This document shows positions 1-10,132 of a DNA stretch of 64,000 bases, in pieces. The notes beneath the pieces were generated by a model. That model saw only the letters and a program-made list of their open reading frames with translations, did not search any database and was not told the origin of the DNA. The position numbers were made by a program, and so were the translations under genes. This stretch comes from Chloranthus sessilifolius. Its lineage: Eukaryota > Streptophyta > Magnoliopsida > Chloranthales > Chloranthaceae. The DNA lies in assembly GCA_021018995.1 (NCBI GenBank), contig CM037590.1, forward strand, positions 86,646,097 to 86,710,096. Direction: 5' to 3'. Each line of letters begins with the position of its first letter. Positions within the stretch are counted from its first letter, which is position 1.

Positions 1-1527
1 GGGGTCATAGTAGATCTAGATAAGATCGAAGCAGTGGCACAATGGGAACAACCAAAGACTGTGACAGATATCCATAGTTTCCTTGGTCTAGCTGGATACT
101 ATCGACATTTTGTGGAGGGATTTTCAAAAATATCGAGACCGCTAACATGGCTCACAAGGAAGGATGTGAGAATTGAGTGGGCTAAAGTGTGTAAAAAGAG
201 TTTTTAAGAACTCAAGAAGAGGCTCACTTCAGCTCCAGTACTAGCGATTCCTTCAGACAGTGGAGGGTTTGCGGTATATAGTGATGCTTCACATAGTGGT
301 TTAGGCTACGTGCTCAACTAGAATAGGAAAGTGATTGCTTATGGGTTGAGGCAGCTGAAATATCATGAGAAAAACTACCCGACACATGACCTGGAACTAG
401 CAGCGATCATATTTGGATTGAAGATTTAGAGACACTATTCATATGGTGAGACCTTTGAGATCGTCATCGACCATAAGAACCTCGGGTAAATACTCACACA
501 GAAGGAATTAAATATGAGGCAGCATAGGTGGATGGAGTTTCTCAAGGACTATGAGTGCTTCATACAATACCACCCAGGCAAGGCAAACATAGTGGCAGAT
601 GCCTTGAGTCGTAAAGGTTCGGCTCAGTTGGTAAATCTTATCATGCGGATGCACAGATGGAAGTTGTTTGAAGATCTTTTCTTGTATGATGCAAAGATCG
701 AGGTGCAAGTTTCAAAGGCTTTCTTGGCCAACATCACAGTGAGACCGACGACCTTTGAGCATATTCATGAGCTGCAAATGAAAGACCTGGAGTTAACCAA
801 AATTCGATAAGAAGTGATTGAGGGCACCAAACTAGAATTCTCGGTGAAAGAAGATGGTTCTTTGCTATTCAAGGGATGCCTTTATATTCCCGTTGATGTC
901 GATCTGCGGTAAACTATTTTAGATGAAGCTCACAAATCTAGATATGCAATTCACCCCGGTAGCACCAAAATGTATCAGGATATGAGGAAGAGTTACTGGT
1001 GGAGAGGTCTGAAGCAAGATGTAGCCAAGTATGCATCAAGGTGTTTGACATGTCAGCAGGTGAAAGTGGACCATAGACACCTTGCTGGATTGTTGCAACC
1101 TCTACCTATACCGAAGTGGAACTGGGAATAAATCTCCATGGATTTTATTATAGGATTACCGCATACAGTAAAGAGATACAACACTATTTAGGTAGTCATT
1201 GATTAAGTGACCAAGTCAGCTCACTTCTTACCCTACACCACGATGTATATGGCAGGAAAACTCATGGAGTTATATATGAAGGAGATAATACGGTTGCACG
1301 GGATTCCCAACAACATCGTCACTGATCGTGACCCTTTATATACTTCAAACTTTTGGAAGAAGTTTCAAGAAGGCATGGGTACGCGATTAGACTTTAGTTC
1401 GGCATTCCATCTGCAGACCGATGGGCAAACAGAGCGGGTAAATCAGGTAATAGAAGATATGCTCAGAGCGTGTATGCTTGAATTACAAGAAAATTTTGTT
1501 TATAAATTGGTTTTTTATGAAGTCTAA
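1..1527 (+). pseudogene. pol: Element A pol fragment: RT C-terminus, RNase H, integrase core
   Basis: Frame 1 reads through the end of reverse transcriptase (SFLGLAGYYRHFVEGFSKI near 30-135), RNase H (YSDASHSGLG near 280; [15 protein letters not shown] near 571-615), an integrase zinc-binding region (CLTCQQVK near 1047) and the integrase catalytic core (MDFIIGLP near 1139, VTDRDPLYTSNFW near 1318, TDGQTERVNQVIED near 1420). In-frame stops occur at 205, 319, 427, 487, 808, 910, 1129, 1189 and 1204, yet I see no frameshift from 1 to about 1480. After MLRACMLE the similarity ends abruptly. The product would copy and integrate the element; this copy cannot make it. Confidence in the family is high, in the lineage moderate. 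Confidence 0.9.
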
Positions 1528-2216
1528 CATATTTAACATGAATATATTTACGCCATGAAATGGATGGATGATGAGTCTTGAATAGGGGCTCATAAATATA
1601 TCAATAGGTAGTGTGAAGCAATAGGAAGGGAAGTTAGTACATGGCTAACTTCAAAGCCATCAGGAACTGGACAAAAAGAGGATTTAGAAGAAGAAATAAA
1701 AATTTTTACAGTTTCTATGAAAATTGATTAATCGATTTTGATTTTTGATTAATCAAAAATTGTTCGATTGAACTATTGGCTCACATCAGTGAGCTAATGG
1801 ACCTCGAAAACTTTTAGAAGTTAAATTCGACTAATCGAAATAAATTCCATTAATTGATTTTGAAAATCGTCTAATCAAGTTTTGAAATCGATTAATCAAT
1901 TTCGGGCAACTGAGTTTGAATAGTCAGAATCAATTAATCAATTTTAAAATCGATTAATCGATTTTCCCCTATAGGTAGCAGTTTTGGGGAATTTTCTCCC
2001 CATTCAAAATTCAAACTATTTTTTTTATTTTGGGCGCCTTTCTTCTTCCTTCGGCTGGCGACAACAGAGAGGGTTTGAGGGCTTTGAAGATCAAGATCGA
2101 ACCAAATCATATACGTTCGGATCGATTGCGAATGGTAAGCCCTAAATCGTGCAACTTCTTTTCCATTTTGACTAATTTACAGCGCTAGGTTTAAAATTTT
2201 TGTTTAAAACCCTACA
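1486..2216 (+). other. Element A spacer between pol and accessory ORF
   Basis: This is non-coding. It begins where integrase similarity is lost, carries the ATCGAT-type array at about 1721-1966, and then a leader-like segment. A GTAAG at about 2136 followed by a TTTACAG near 2180 could mark a small leader intron, which is only a suggestion. The ATG of the accessory ORF follows at 2217. Confidence 0.55.
1721..1966. repeat. Array of ATTAATCGATT-like palindromic words upstream of accessory ORF A
   Basis: About eight imperfect copies of a word centred on ATTAATCGATT (variants ATTAATCAA, CTAATCGAAA, CAATTAATCAATT) occur in 246 bp, for example at 1724, 1746, 1827, 1849, 1887, 1928 and 1948. The same word recurs in this element's LTR at 4569-4880 and is not seen in the intervening coding sequence. 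The core ATCGAT is self-complementary and contains a CpG. Confidence 0.85.
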
Positions 2217-3583
2217 ATGCCACCTAAAACCCAGCAAGCTTCGAAGCAAGCGGCTTTTAAAATACTCGTACGGCATAAGAACGCAGCGCTAGCACCACCA
2301 TCACCTTCACCTTCACTTTCCTCTTCGTCATCATATTCGATGGAGGCGTCATCACGCCAATCGTCACTGCCACCACCTCGACCCGGCCAATTACCGCAAC
2401 CAAATGAGTGGTGGGCTGCAAAGGACTTTGAGAATGAATACATTACAGATGAAGCTCTCTTTGAGGATCCGGAGGTTGAAGGCGTCACGAAATGGGCTCG
2501 AAAATACCTCATTGATGCGAGCCTCGGTAATCTCTTGAAGCCCTTGCATGATTATTATTACCCTAGGCTAGTTAGGTTATTTTACCAACATCTGAAAGAG
2601 GGTAGGGAAATCGGCACCATTATGATCGAAATTGATGGTCGTAAGTATCTTTTAAGCCTGCGCCATATTCATGAATCCTTGGAATGTTTTCCTGTATATG
2701 TACCCGAGACCAACCTTTTACTCCCATTCGATCAGCCAATAAATTTTGAAGAAATTAGAACTGAAATGACCAAGGGAAATAAAGGGTCAAGAAAGTCCAT
2801 TCAGAGGGTTGACCCCCTCATATGTGGATGCTCGACACCATCATTAAGTGCAACCTCTACCCTATGTGCCATGACACTGAAAGGGTAGAGGGGGTGCAAC
2901 AAGCATTGTACGCTACATATAAAGGCCGTTGGTTCGATGCCACTAAGCTGGTGTTAGAAGGTATGATCTACATCAAGGGAAAGATGAAGAAGGGACCCTT
3001 CAGACTAAAGGAGTGTATGCTATATGCTAATCTTATTTCTAGCATGATTGAGTGCTACTCTGCTGCCGTAGAGTACATTATTCCTTCCATCGAGCCAAGG
3101 GCTATTGACCATGTCAAAAGTTACTCCATCGCTTCCTGGAGCCAAAGCTACAACCTATTGAAAAAGGTGCTTCCACCGAAGGGACTAGCACCTGCCCACG
3201 CTGATGATGCCCCACCACAGCAAGATCACCCAACAGCAGCAGAGCAGCCTCCTGACCCTGTACAGTCTGCAGAGCAGCCTCTTGTACCACCTCCTACTCC
3301 TATGCAGTCTGCTCCTGCTACTCCTGTGCCACCTCACTGTCGGCGTGCTCCTCGGACCTCAGCTATTGTAGATGATGTTCTGCACCTAATGGAGGCAAAC
3401 AATCAGTGGATGAACCATTGGCTTGATTTCCATGAGGCACTGCTATACCAGACCATGTAGTATATGTATCCCAGTGATTACCATCAGTGCATAGCAACGG
3501 CGTGGACGTGGACTCCTGGCGCATCTGGTTCTGGTACACAGGAACATGACGGGGAGGATCAACTAGGTGATGGGACTGCCTGA
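2217..3583 (+). pseudogene. Accessory ORF A: putative plant transposon protein domain (PF20167-like)
   Basis: The ATG at 2217 opens a roughly 455-residue protein. It starts with a basic, Ser/Pro-rich N-terminus. A globular domain follows (WARKYLIDASLGNLLKPL, YYPRLVRLFYQHLKEGR), then a second conserved block (WMLDTIIKCNLYPMCHDTE, WFDATKLVLEGM, LYANLISSMIE), a Pro/Gln/Ala-rich linker and a short C-terminal helix-like segment. There is one frameshift near 2800-2820 and one stop at 3458; the frame then runs to a TGA at 3581. The two blocks match the accessory ORF of Element C in order and sequence, and resemble the Pfam family described as putative plant transposon protein (family named from memory, not searched). 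The biochemical role is unknown. It lies between integrase and PPT, which is unusual for a Tekay-like element. Confidence 0.75.
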
Positions 3584-3965
3584 TTGTTAGATTTTGATGC
3601 TTGTTTTTGGGTTATGATTATTTTGGGCATTTTGGGAACATGGTGGGGAAATGTAAAACAATTATGGAACAGTGGATGTTTCTTTTTGGGGAAATTATAG
3701 TTTTAAATTAATATTTAGAAATCCGATGTACCGAACGATATGGCATGGTTGCCATTGTTTCTTTTTAAGCTAATACAATTCAAATCTTTATTTTCTTACA
3801 CTTTCTGTTTACTGTTAATTATGTGCAAATGTAGTTGAGCTTTATGAAGGATGTATTGTGATTGTGGTTGTATCCATCGCCTTGTGTTAATGTGTGTGTG
3901 TCTTCCATGGAAGGGGAAGCCTTTGGGTGCATTTTTAAGGATGAAAATTCTCAAGGTGGGGAGAA
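3584..3965 (+). other. Element A 3' untranslated stretch and polypurine tract
   Basis: A short AT-rich 3' segment ends in the purine run AAGGTGGGGAGAA at 3953-3965, immediately before the LTR start TGTTACATCC. A purine run abutting the TG of an LTR is the expected primer for plus-strand DNA synthesis and fixes the element's orientation as +. Confidence 0.8.
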
Positions 3966-6347
3966 TGTTACATCCCCAAAAATTTAGGCTTTGATTAGTA
4001 TCCTCGGGATGCATGCCCGACTGGTCGTAAGTTTGATCAAGTGAAAGTCAACTTGATAACTTAGGCTATACTAGGCTTGAGGTGAAAAGTATACCAAGGT
4101 GTGTGTTGTGGGTCTTGTTATAAGGTCATATCACCTGTTAAGGGTGTATATACTTTGCACCAAATGTATGAAATGAGTTAAATAGAGTATGAGTTAAAGA
4201 GAAGTTATTTCTCTTTGGTTTTAGTTGCTGGTTTGGAAATTTATGAGGAGAGACAGATTAGAGCAAAAGGGGGAGTAAATGCTTGGGAGTTAATGTGAAG
4301 GAGCTTACGGGATGGCCTTACGAAGACATTAAATTGCGATGATAAGTGGTCTGGTTCGTTGGAGTCGAATCTAAGAACCCTAGCTTTTGATCCAAGCCAT
4401 TGAATCACTCATACTTTGGATTTGAGGTGAGATTTCATTAAATTATGATGTGTGTGATGCTGTGCATGAATTTATTAAATTAATGATGAATTAGAGAAAT
4501 AGAAAGAGGAAAGATTTGAGATAAAACAAAGTTGGAAAAACAGCCCGAAAAGGGCTGGTTTTCTGTCAAAATCGAATAATCGATTTGAAAACCGATTAAT
4601 CGATTTTTGACAGAAAGCAAATTTGGAGACTACAACACGAAACCCATTAATCAAATTAAATTTGATTAATCGATTTTTGGTTTTCAATTAATTGATTTGG
4701 AATCGATTAATCGACTGGGTACTTCTAGTGGCTGGAAGAATCTGAGTTTTGAAAAACCGACGAATCGATTTTGGGATCGATTAATCGATTTTAGAATTTC
4801 GATTAATTTATTTGGGATCGATTAATCGAAATTAGAAATTTGATTAATCGATATTGGGATCGATTATTCGATTTTGACAGTTTTATGTGAATTCTGTTTT
4901 AGACCTTGGAGTTCTGGGAGGGCCTTGTACCCTTCTTTTATGCATCGTTCTTGATGCTTTGTGTATGACATGATGTACTTTAGGTTGAGCACTTGGATAT
5001 GGACATGGAGAGCTCCTTTGGACCTTGATGCTTGGGGTTAAAGCACGTGATGTAGGAAATTCTTTGAATATATACTTTGATCACGATAGCATGTATGTAG
5101 TGATGTGAAAATGTGTATACATGTGTGAGGGCATAGAGATATGCTTGTGTTTCCGAAAATTAGTTAAAACATGTGAAAATTAGTTAAAACATGTGTACAC
5201 TAAAAAAGAAACCAATAAGCATATAAATGTGTGACATCTGAGGGATGTATTTCTTTTGATGTGAGCATCTAGGTGATGCAAATGATGTAGACAAGACTTG
5301 AACAAAACTTTAAATTATTGTATTTAGCATAACTTCATGGTGAACAACTATATGTATTTTACACAGTTGATTTGAGGTTCATAGAATACCCTACCGACAC
5401 GGCGGTATACTCGTGACTGACTCGACAGAATATCTGTGACCGGTATGGGGGCCAATCCGTACAAACATGAGATGAAATTACCAAGAGGGTAATGAGTATG
5501 CCAAGTCGCCTCGGTGAATGGGACTTGAGCTTGTATTTAGTTGAAATATAGTTCAATTGAACGACGATGGTGAGTATTCCATCGGGGCTTGATGCATACG
5601 GATTATTTAAGTTATTTGATTTAAGTTTCAAGACCGATCTTCTAGCCTATGTGAATAAAATTGAAAACAAGTTAACCCGTGTAGAGTAACAGATGCATTC
5701 AGTTCATGCTTTCAGTAACTTAAATTGCTTTTCAACTGTCTCTTATTGGTAAATAATGTTTCATAATGTCATGGAATATATGTGAGTAAGATAGACTTAT
5801 ATGTTCATTCAGTTAATTTCCTATAAAGCTATGATGTAGCTCACTCCTTCGACTATATGTCACAGGTCTAGTGTTAGTTGTTGCTACTGCTTGGGAGATG
5901 TTGATCCGGAGGATTCTGATTACGTGCTTGGGGAGGAGTCAGAGCCCCCTACCAAGGAGTTCTCCTAGAGGACCCTCTGCATACTTTGATTATTTTGTGA
6001 GAGAGATTGTATAGCTTGGCATGTCCAGCCTTTTGTATCAGATAATATAAATTTTTGTGAGACATTCTTTTGGCGAACAATCTGGGGTGATGGCTGTTTC
6101 GTCACCGATGGTTCGGGTTGGTTCTTTTGCTCATACATTGGCATCAGATTAGAACTATCTTTTGAACTACATGTCTTTGGCTTTATCTTATAGAACTGGA
6201 GAGTTAGTTCAATATTAGTTTGTTAGTACATGTTTTGTTTTCTAGTTGTGTGGATATACCAAATGTTCCGTGCATGTATATGGGACATGGCCTCGAGGGT
6301 CATGCCGATGGTACGAGTTTTGAGGTGCCAAAATTTGGGCTGTCACA
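3966..6347 (+). repeat. 3' LTR of Element A
   Basis: It starts TGTTACATCCCCAAAAATTT directly after a PPT and ends AATTTGGGCTGTCACA. The ends form an imperfect inverted pair (TGTTACATCCCC against TGTGACAGCCC), as in Tekay-type LTRs. Length is about 2.38 kb. It holds the ATCGAT array at about 4569-4880 in its first third. The partner 5' LTR is outside the window, so the right boundary rests on sequence pattern only. Confidence 0.75.
4561..4880. repeat. Array of ATTAATCGATT-like palindromic words inside LTR A
   Basis: About ten copies of ATTAATCGATT-type words lie in 320 bp, at roughly 4569, 4592, 4662, 4687, 4701, 4757, 4776, 4817, 4840 and 4860. The first two are arranged as a large imperfect dyad: a TTCTGTCAAA arm at 4561 faces its complement at about 4605-4616. 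The same words occur upstream of the accessory ORF at 1721-1966. Confidence 0.85.
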
Positions 6348-6767
6348 GTTAGGATAGGGTATGTCGAATCAATAGTTGTATTTTTAACAATTCGTTTTAC
6401 TTATAGTAAAATGATGGTATAATGATTTGACTTGAAATTGTATAGATTGTTTGTAGAAAAGTTACAAAATTTAGGGTTAGCAAACTCCTTAATCATCTCA
6501 TCATTGTTACTTTATTTGTCATAGTTCATCCTTGCATAGCATTGATTTAATTTTTATCATTATTGCATTGTGTAGTGGTAAATCTTAGCAATCAAATCTC
6601 ACCTTTGGTACTACCTTTGGTTGTTTCTTTCTTTTAAAAATTAATCAAACTTTGCGCTTCCCTGCTTCCCTGTGAGTTCGACACTTGTATTCTTGCCTTG
6701 ATATAATCAAACTTATGCACTTGCAAGGGTACACTTTAAAATTGATCATGCACACTCTCTAAAAAAG
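6348..6767. other. AT-rich stretch between LTR A and the D-type PBS
   Basis: No coding region is recognisable. The part from about 6655 (CCCTGTGAGTTCGACACTTG) resembles U5-like sequence of plant LTRs, but I cannot assign it. On the - strand it would be the start of the leader downstream of the D-type primer binding site, cut off on the left by Element A. Confidence 0.4.
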
Positions 6768-6781
6768 ATGGAGTCGCCACC
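6766..6781 (-). other. Primer-binding-site-like sequence of a Tat/Ogre-type element (minus strand)
   Basis: Read on the - strand this is TGGCGACTCC two bases after the LTR end TTCA. TGGCGACTCC is the start of the PBS commonly found in Tat/Ogre-type elements (reported as tRNA-Arg type; from memory). Only the first ten or so bases fit well. Confidence 0.6.
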
Positions 6782-7690
6782 TGAAGCTTTTGGTGACCCG
6801 GGATACCTCAAAAATCAATATGTAAGCATCGAAGTGCAAAAATATAACTCTAATTTACCGGTCTTTGCCAAAGGCTCTTGGGTAGGGGCTTCAGTTATCA
6901 ATCGGGAAGGTGTTAGACACTCGATCAACTTGCTCTTATGCGGTCTTTACTTATGGACAAATGATAAAAAAAGAAACAAAATGAATGACACTCCTCCTTG
7001 CCCGAAGGCACTATGATCCTATTTCAGCCCCCCGCAATCACTGAAATTTTTGCTGCATAACAGCTCAAATTCTAATAGGGAAGAAGAGCGTAGAAGGTAG
7101 AGGAATAGAGGGGAGAGCCGGAGCTCTCGGGCCCTTGTAGCACCGTTGTGGACCTTCGTGTTGGTATACTTTCAGTGAGCTTCCGATAGCGAATGGGTTA
7201 AAACATCCAAGGCTTGGGAGCTAGAAGGTAGGGGAAGAAGGCTAAGGCCTAGTCCTAGGCAAATCTAAGGGTTTGATGATGGAAAATGGGATCATAAAGG
7301 GTGAACTAAGTTCTTTAATTTTGGTGGTTTAATGCTCAAAAGGGTAGAGAGAACTCTCTAGAATTTTTCTCTATTTTGGAAAATTTTCAACCCCTTAAGC
7401 AAGGGGGGTGGCTCTCTATTTATAGAAAAGGAGAGGATTACTGAAGGGTTAAAAGGCTAGTTAGGTTAGTGATTAGGTAATCCTAGATCTAAGGTATTCT
7501 AGGGTTTTAGAGGCTTAGATAGGTGGGAAATAGGTTTAATGGTAGATGATAGGGTAGGGCTTCTAGAGGGTTGCAAATAGGCTTAATGGGGCTGAAGCAG
7601 TCCTAAAGAAACCCACCCCAGACTTTGGGATGGTCAACAAGCCAAACCCCAAAAGTGAAATTCGGACCTTTTTCGAAAAAATACTGTAGC

Positions 7691-7725
7691 TAAGCCTAGC
7701 GTGTATATCATACATGCTAGGCTTA
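7691..7725. repeat. 35-bp near-perfect palindrome in LTR D
   Basis: The arms TAAGCCTAGCGTGTATA and TACATGCTAGGCTTA pair almost completely around a TCA centre. It belongs to a palindrome family centred on CTAGCGTGTATA and its complement, found at eight places in the first 16 kb. One arm carries a CpG, mutated to CA/TG in the other. Confidence 0.85.
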
Positions 7726-7793
7726 GGAATAGTGTCCCTGAGAAGTTCAGAGCTCGTTTAGAGCTCAATTCTAGAGGAAGAAAGCAATTTTTA

Positions 7794-7820
7794 CCTAGCA
7801 TGTATAATATGCATGCTAGT
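7794..7820. repeat. Second CTAGC-TGTATA palindrome in LTR D
   Basis: CCTAGCATGTATAATATGCATGCTAG, interrupted by one mismatch, lies about 100 bp right of the first copy. It has the same architecture as the 7691, 9047, 9093 and 15595-15763 copies. Confidence 0.8.
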
Positions 7821-8182
7821 GTAATTTCCTTCATTTCTGCACAAATTTCAAATTGCTATAACTTTTGATATACGGCTCTAATTGAGACAATTCTTGGCTC
7901 ATTGGAAAGCTGGAAACATCCTCTTTCAAGAGTATAAGGCTCAGCTATAGTAGTGGTCTATGTAAGCCTTGGTATTCCTCTTTCTATCCACTACCTAGGA
8001 GGGTTCAAAGTGGGCTCGGGGAGGGTTCTATGGGTTAGGGTTGATTCCTCAGGGTCTGGGAAAGGTTCCTAAGGGTTTGGGAAAGGTTCCTAAGGGTTTA
8101 GAGAGATGCTATCAGATGCTCCAGGGTACACCCTTCTCGAACTAATGTCGATCTAGTCTTTAGCCAAATTTGGGTGTCTGCA

Positions 8183-8227
8183 GATGCCCCTCTTTGGTAT
8201 CCGATCACTAGTGATCGTATGCCAAAG
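8183..8227 (-). other. PPT-like tract abutting LTR D, overlapping a 36-bp inverted repeat
   Basis: On the - strand CCAAAGAGGGGCATC directly precedes the LTR start TGCAGACACCC, as a PPT should. The adjacent 8192-8227 is an inverted repeat with 18-bp arms and two mismatches, centred on GATCACTAGTGATC (8203-8216). Confidence 0.55.
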
Positions 8228-9046
8228 AAAGAAGCATCCGAAGAGGCCCAAGGCAATACTAATGGGTTCACCATATTCAAAGCAAAACTCAAACATCAGG
8301 AAAGTAATATGGTGAGTTTACGAAAGCCCTATATGTCTGGAAAAAACGTCCGTTCCTAAATGCTATCGGTCCCCAAGTGCTTAGTGACATTACTGGGCAT
8401 GACCGTAATGGGGCGAGTAGCAGAAGCCCAACATGTTGGGAAAAAATATTCATTTCCTTAATATGATTGATGAGGTGTGATGTTTGATTTTTATTTTGAA
8501 CAAGACAACCCCATAAACGAGGAGAGTGATCAACCTATATTTAGAGAATAGCGTAAAGCAAAGACGCAAAGGTCCACAATCTTATGAGGCATTGATTGTC
8601 CCATTTGACCGGTCACAAGTGCCCCTACGTAAAGTAGGGTTCGAGATCTTTGAGCAAACACATTGATCCCGAAGATAATTCAGCACAACTATCCGAGCGG
8701 AGCAAATATTGATGTCGCAATGCTTTTTGGGAGTGTGTGTCACTTTTTAAGTCACATATTTTTGTTATTTTATGTTTTATATATATTTGTTAGTTTTTTA
8801 TGTTTGTTCGAGATTTTTGAGTGTGCTCAATGACCTCAAACCTTTTTATTTTAGCACATCTTTCAAAGCGGACTGAATGGAGGTCAACGTGCTTCTTGGG
8901 ACGTATGCTACACTTTTTAAACCACCTATTTTTGTTATTATATATATATATATATATATATACTTTTTTGTTTTTTTTTTTACTTTATTGTTTATTATAT
9001 GTATATACATTATTATATATAGGGGTAAGAAGGACAACAGAATGAG
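8228..9046. other. Non-coding stretch with a duplicated segment and AT repeats
   Basis: No gene is recognisable. A segment of about 45 bp reading TTGGGAGTGTGTGTCAC, then TTTTTAAGTCACATATTTTTG, occurs near 8728 and again, diverged, near 8897. A (TA)n run is at about 8937-8962. Short frames here are low-complexity. Confidence 0.5.
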
Positions 9047-9121
9047 CCTAACGTGTATATTATACACACTTGGCCAAATCTGAAAAATTAAACCTAGCAT
9101 GTATATTATACATGCTAGGCC
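9047..9121. repeat. Tandem pair of CTAGC-TGTATA palindromes upstream of PMD gene 1
   Basis: Two palindromes (9047-9075 diverged; 9093-9121 perfect or nearly so) start 46 bp apart. This matches the 47-48-bp period of the four-copy array at 15595-15763. They lie about 1 kb upstream of the probable start codon of the plant-mobile-domain gene and just before its leader-like sequence. Confidence 0.8.
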
Positions 9122-10132
9122 ATTTTTTGGTTTAAATCAGCCAGGTACGAGCAGAGATCTAAAAATTGGGTATTTTTCAAAATCTCCCTCTCTCCCTTCC
9201 TCCAAACCGAAACTAGAGCCCCTACTTGTGTTCCTTTGATTTAATTCAAACCTTGATACCGCGCCGGTGTTTGCTATTGACGATTAATCATGTATCTCAC
9301 GCGGCTCTAGGGTTTTATCAAACAAGGTAAAAACCCTTTAACCCTCTCCTTTTCTTTGAAACTTTTTTGATTTATCTCAAATGTGGCTAGGGCTTTTGTA
9401 TCTAGATGATTTTCTTTGTAAACATGATCCATTTTATGATTGTTGTATTCATATGCAGGAATTTTTGTTTGAAAATTGGATGTATTTTGCCCTTTTGTGC
9501 TGAAATTGTTTTTGTTGAAACAAAATGGATGCCTTTTCCTTTAAAGAATTTTTTTGATTTCCCTCCCAAAAAGGTAGCTAGGGTTTTTGTCATAGATGAT
9601 GAGAAATGGTGATTTTCTATGAATGTATCCCCACCCATGATCTCTATATGCATGCATTGTGAGGATATTTAGTCGAAAATTTATTAATTATTTTTTGGAA
9701 AAATGATGCCTTTCTCATGACCAGAAAGTGGGGGCTTTTCTGAATTTATCATTTGAGACACCCCTTCCCCCCCCCCCCCTCTCTTTTTTTGAATGTAAAT
9801 GCATATGTATGTAGATATTTTTAAAATGGAGGGCAACTGGTGCCCTTGCGAAACCTTAGCCTCCTTTGTTCATATGTGCATGTAGATTTCTTTGATTTTC
9901 TTTTGGCAAGGATGTTTTGGAGAGTAAATGAACCGATATTTTTTTTTCCTCATTTATTATTTTTGCAAATTAAATGATAGGGTGTGCCCTCCTTTGTTGA
10001 TGATTTTTTTTTAAATTTTATGGTGCGAATGAGGAATATTTACCTCCCTTTGGTCCGATGTTTTTAGCAATGCACTTGATTTCCTTTTGCTTATCATTTC
10101 CTAATACATGCTACTTGTATATCTCTTTTCAG
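9122..10132 (+). other. Leader and probable first intron of PMD gene 1
   Basis: A pyrimidine-rich leader (about 9180-9210) and an AGGGTTTTA telo-box-like sequence (about 9310) precede CAAG followed by GTAAAAACCC at about 9327. A T-rich stretch then runs to a TTTTCAG just before ATG at 10133. This reads like a leader intron, but no transcript evidence is available. The interval is AT-rich with a C run at 9769-9779. Confidence 0.45.

Larger units (their letters stand above)
1..6347 (+). mobile_element. Element A: 3' half of a Tekay/Del-like Ty3/gypsy retrotransposon with an extra ORF
   Basis: The order on the + strand is pol (reverse transcriptase end, RNase H, integrase), a motif-rich spacer, an accessory ORF, a PPT and a 3' LTR. 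The 5' half lies left of the window. The integrase motifs (TKSAHFLP, DGQTERVNQVIEDMLRAC) are typical of Tekay/Del chromoviruses. Pol stops short near 1485, so the rest of integrase and the expected chromodomain are missing. The spacer and the LTR share the same ATCGAT-cored repeats, which argues that LTR, accessory ORF and pol belong to one element and not to a chance juxtaposition. The left TSD is outside the window and cannot be checked. Confidence 0.75.
6782..8182 (-). repeat. LTR D, Tat/Ogre type, minus orientation
   Basis: On the - strand it begins TGCAGACACCCAAATTTGG at 8182, preceded by a purine-rich AAAGAGGGGCATC, and ends AAAAGCTTCA at 6782, followed by the PBS-like TGGCGACTCC. Length is 1401 bp. 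A TATA-like CTATAAATAG is at about 7416-7425 on the - strand, and two long palindromes (7691-7725, 7794-7820) lie upstream of it in the U3 position. No second copy is visible in the window, so the call rests on terminal motifs. The short open frames here do not look like genes. Confidence 0.65.

Noticed and set aside
6768..7016. 82-codon open frame starting MESPPEAFGDPGYLK
   Set aside because: It lies in the PBS and the 3' end of LTR D read backwards; composition and position fit LTR sequence, not a gene.
8615..8645. Small dyads GACCGGTC and CCCTACGTAAAGTAGGG
   Set aside because: Arms of 4-6 bp are expected by chance in a window of this size.
8821..9100. Open frames with runs of Ile-Tyr in both strands
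   Set aside because: They come from the (TA)n microsatellite and the palindromes.
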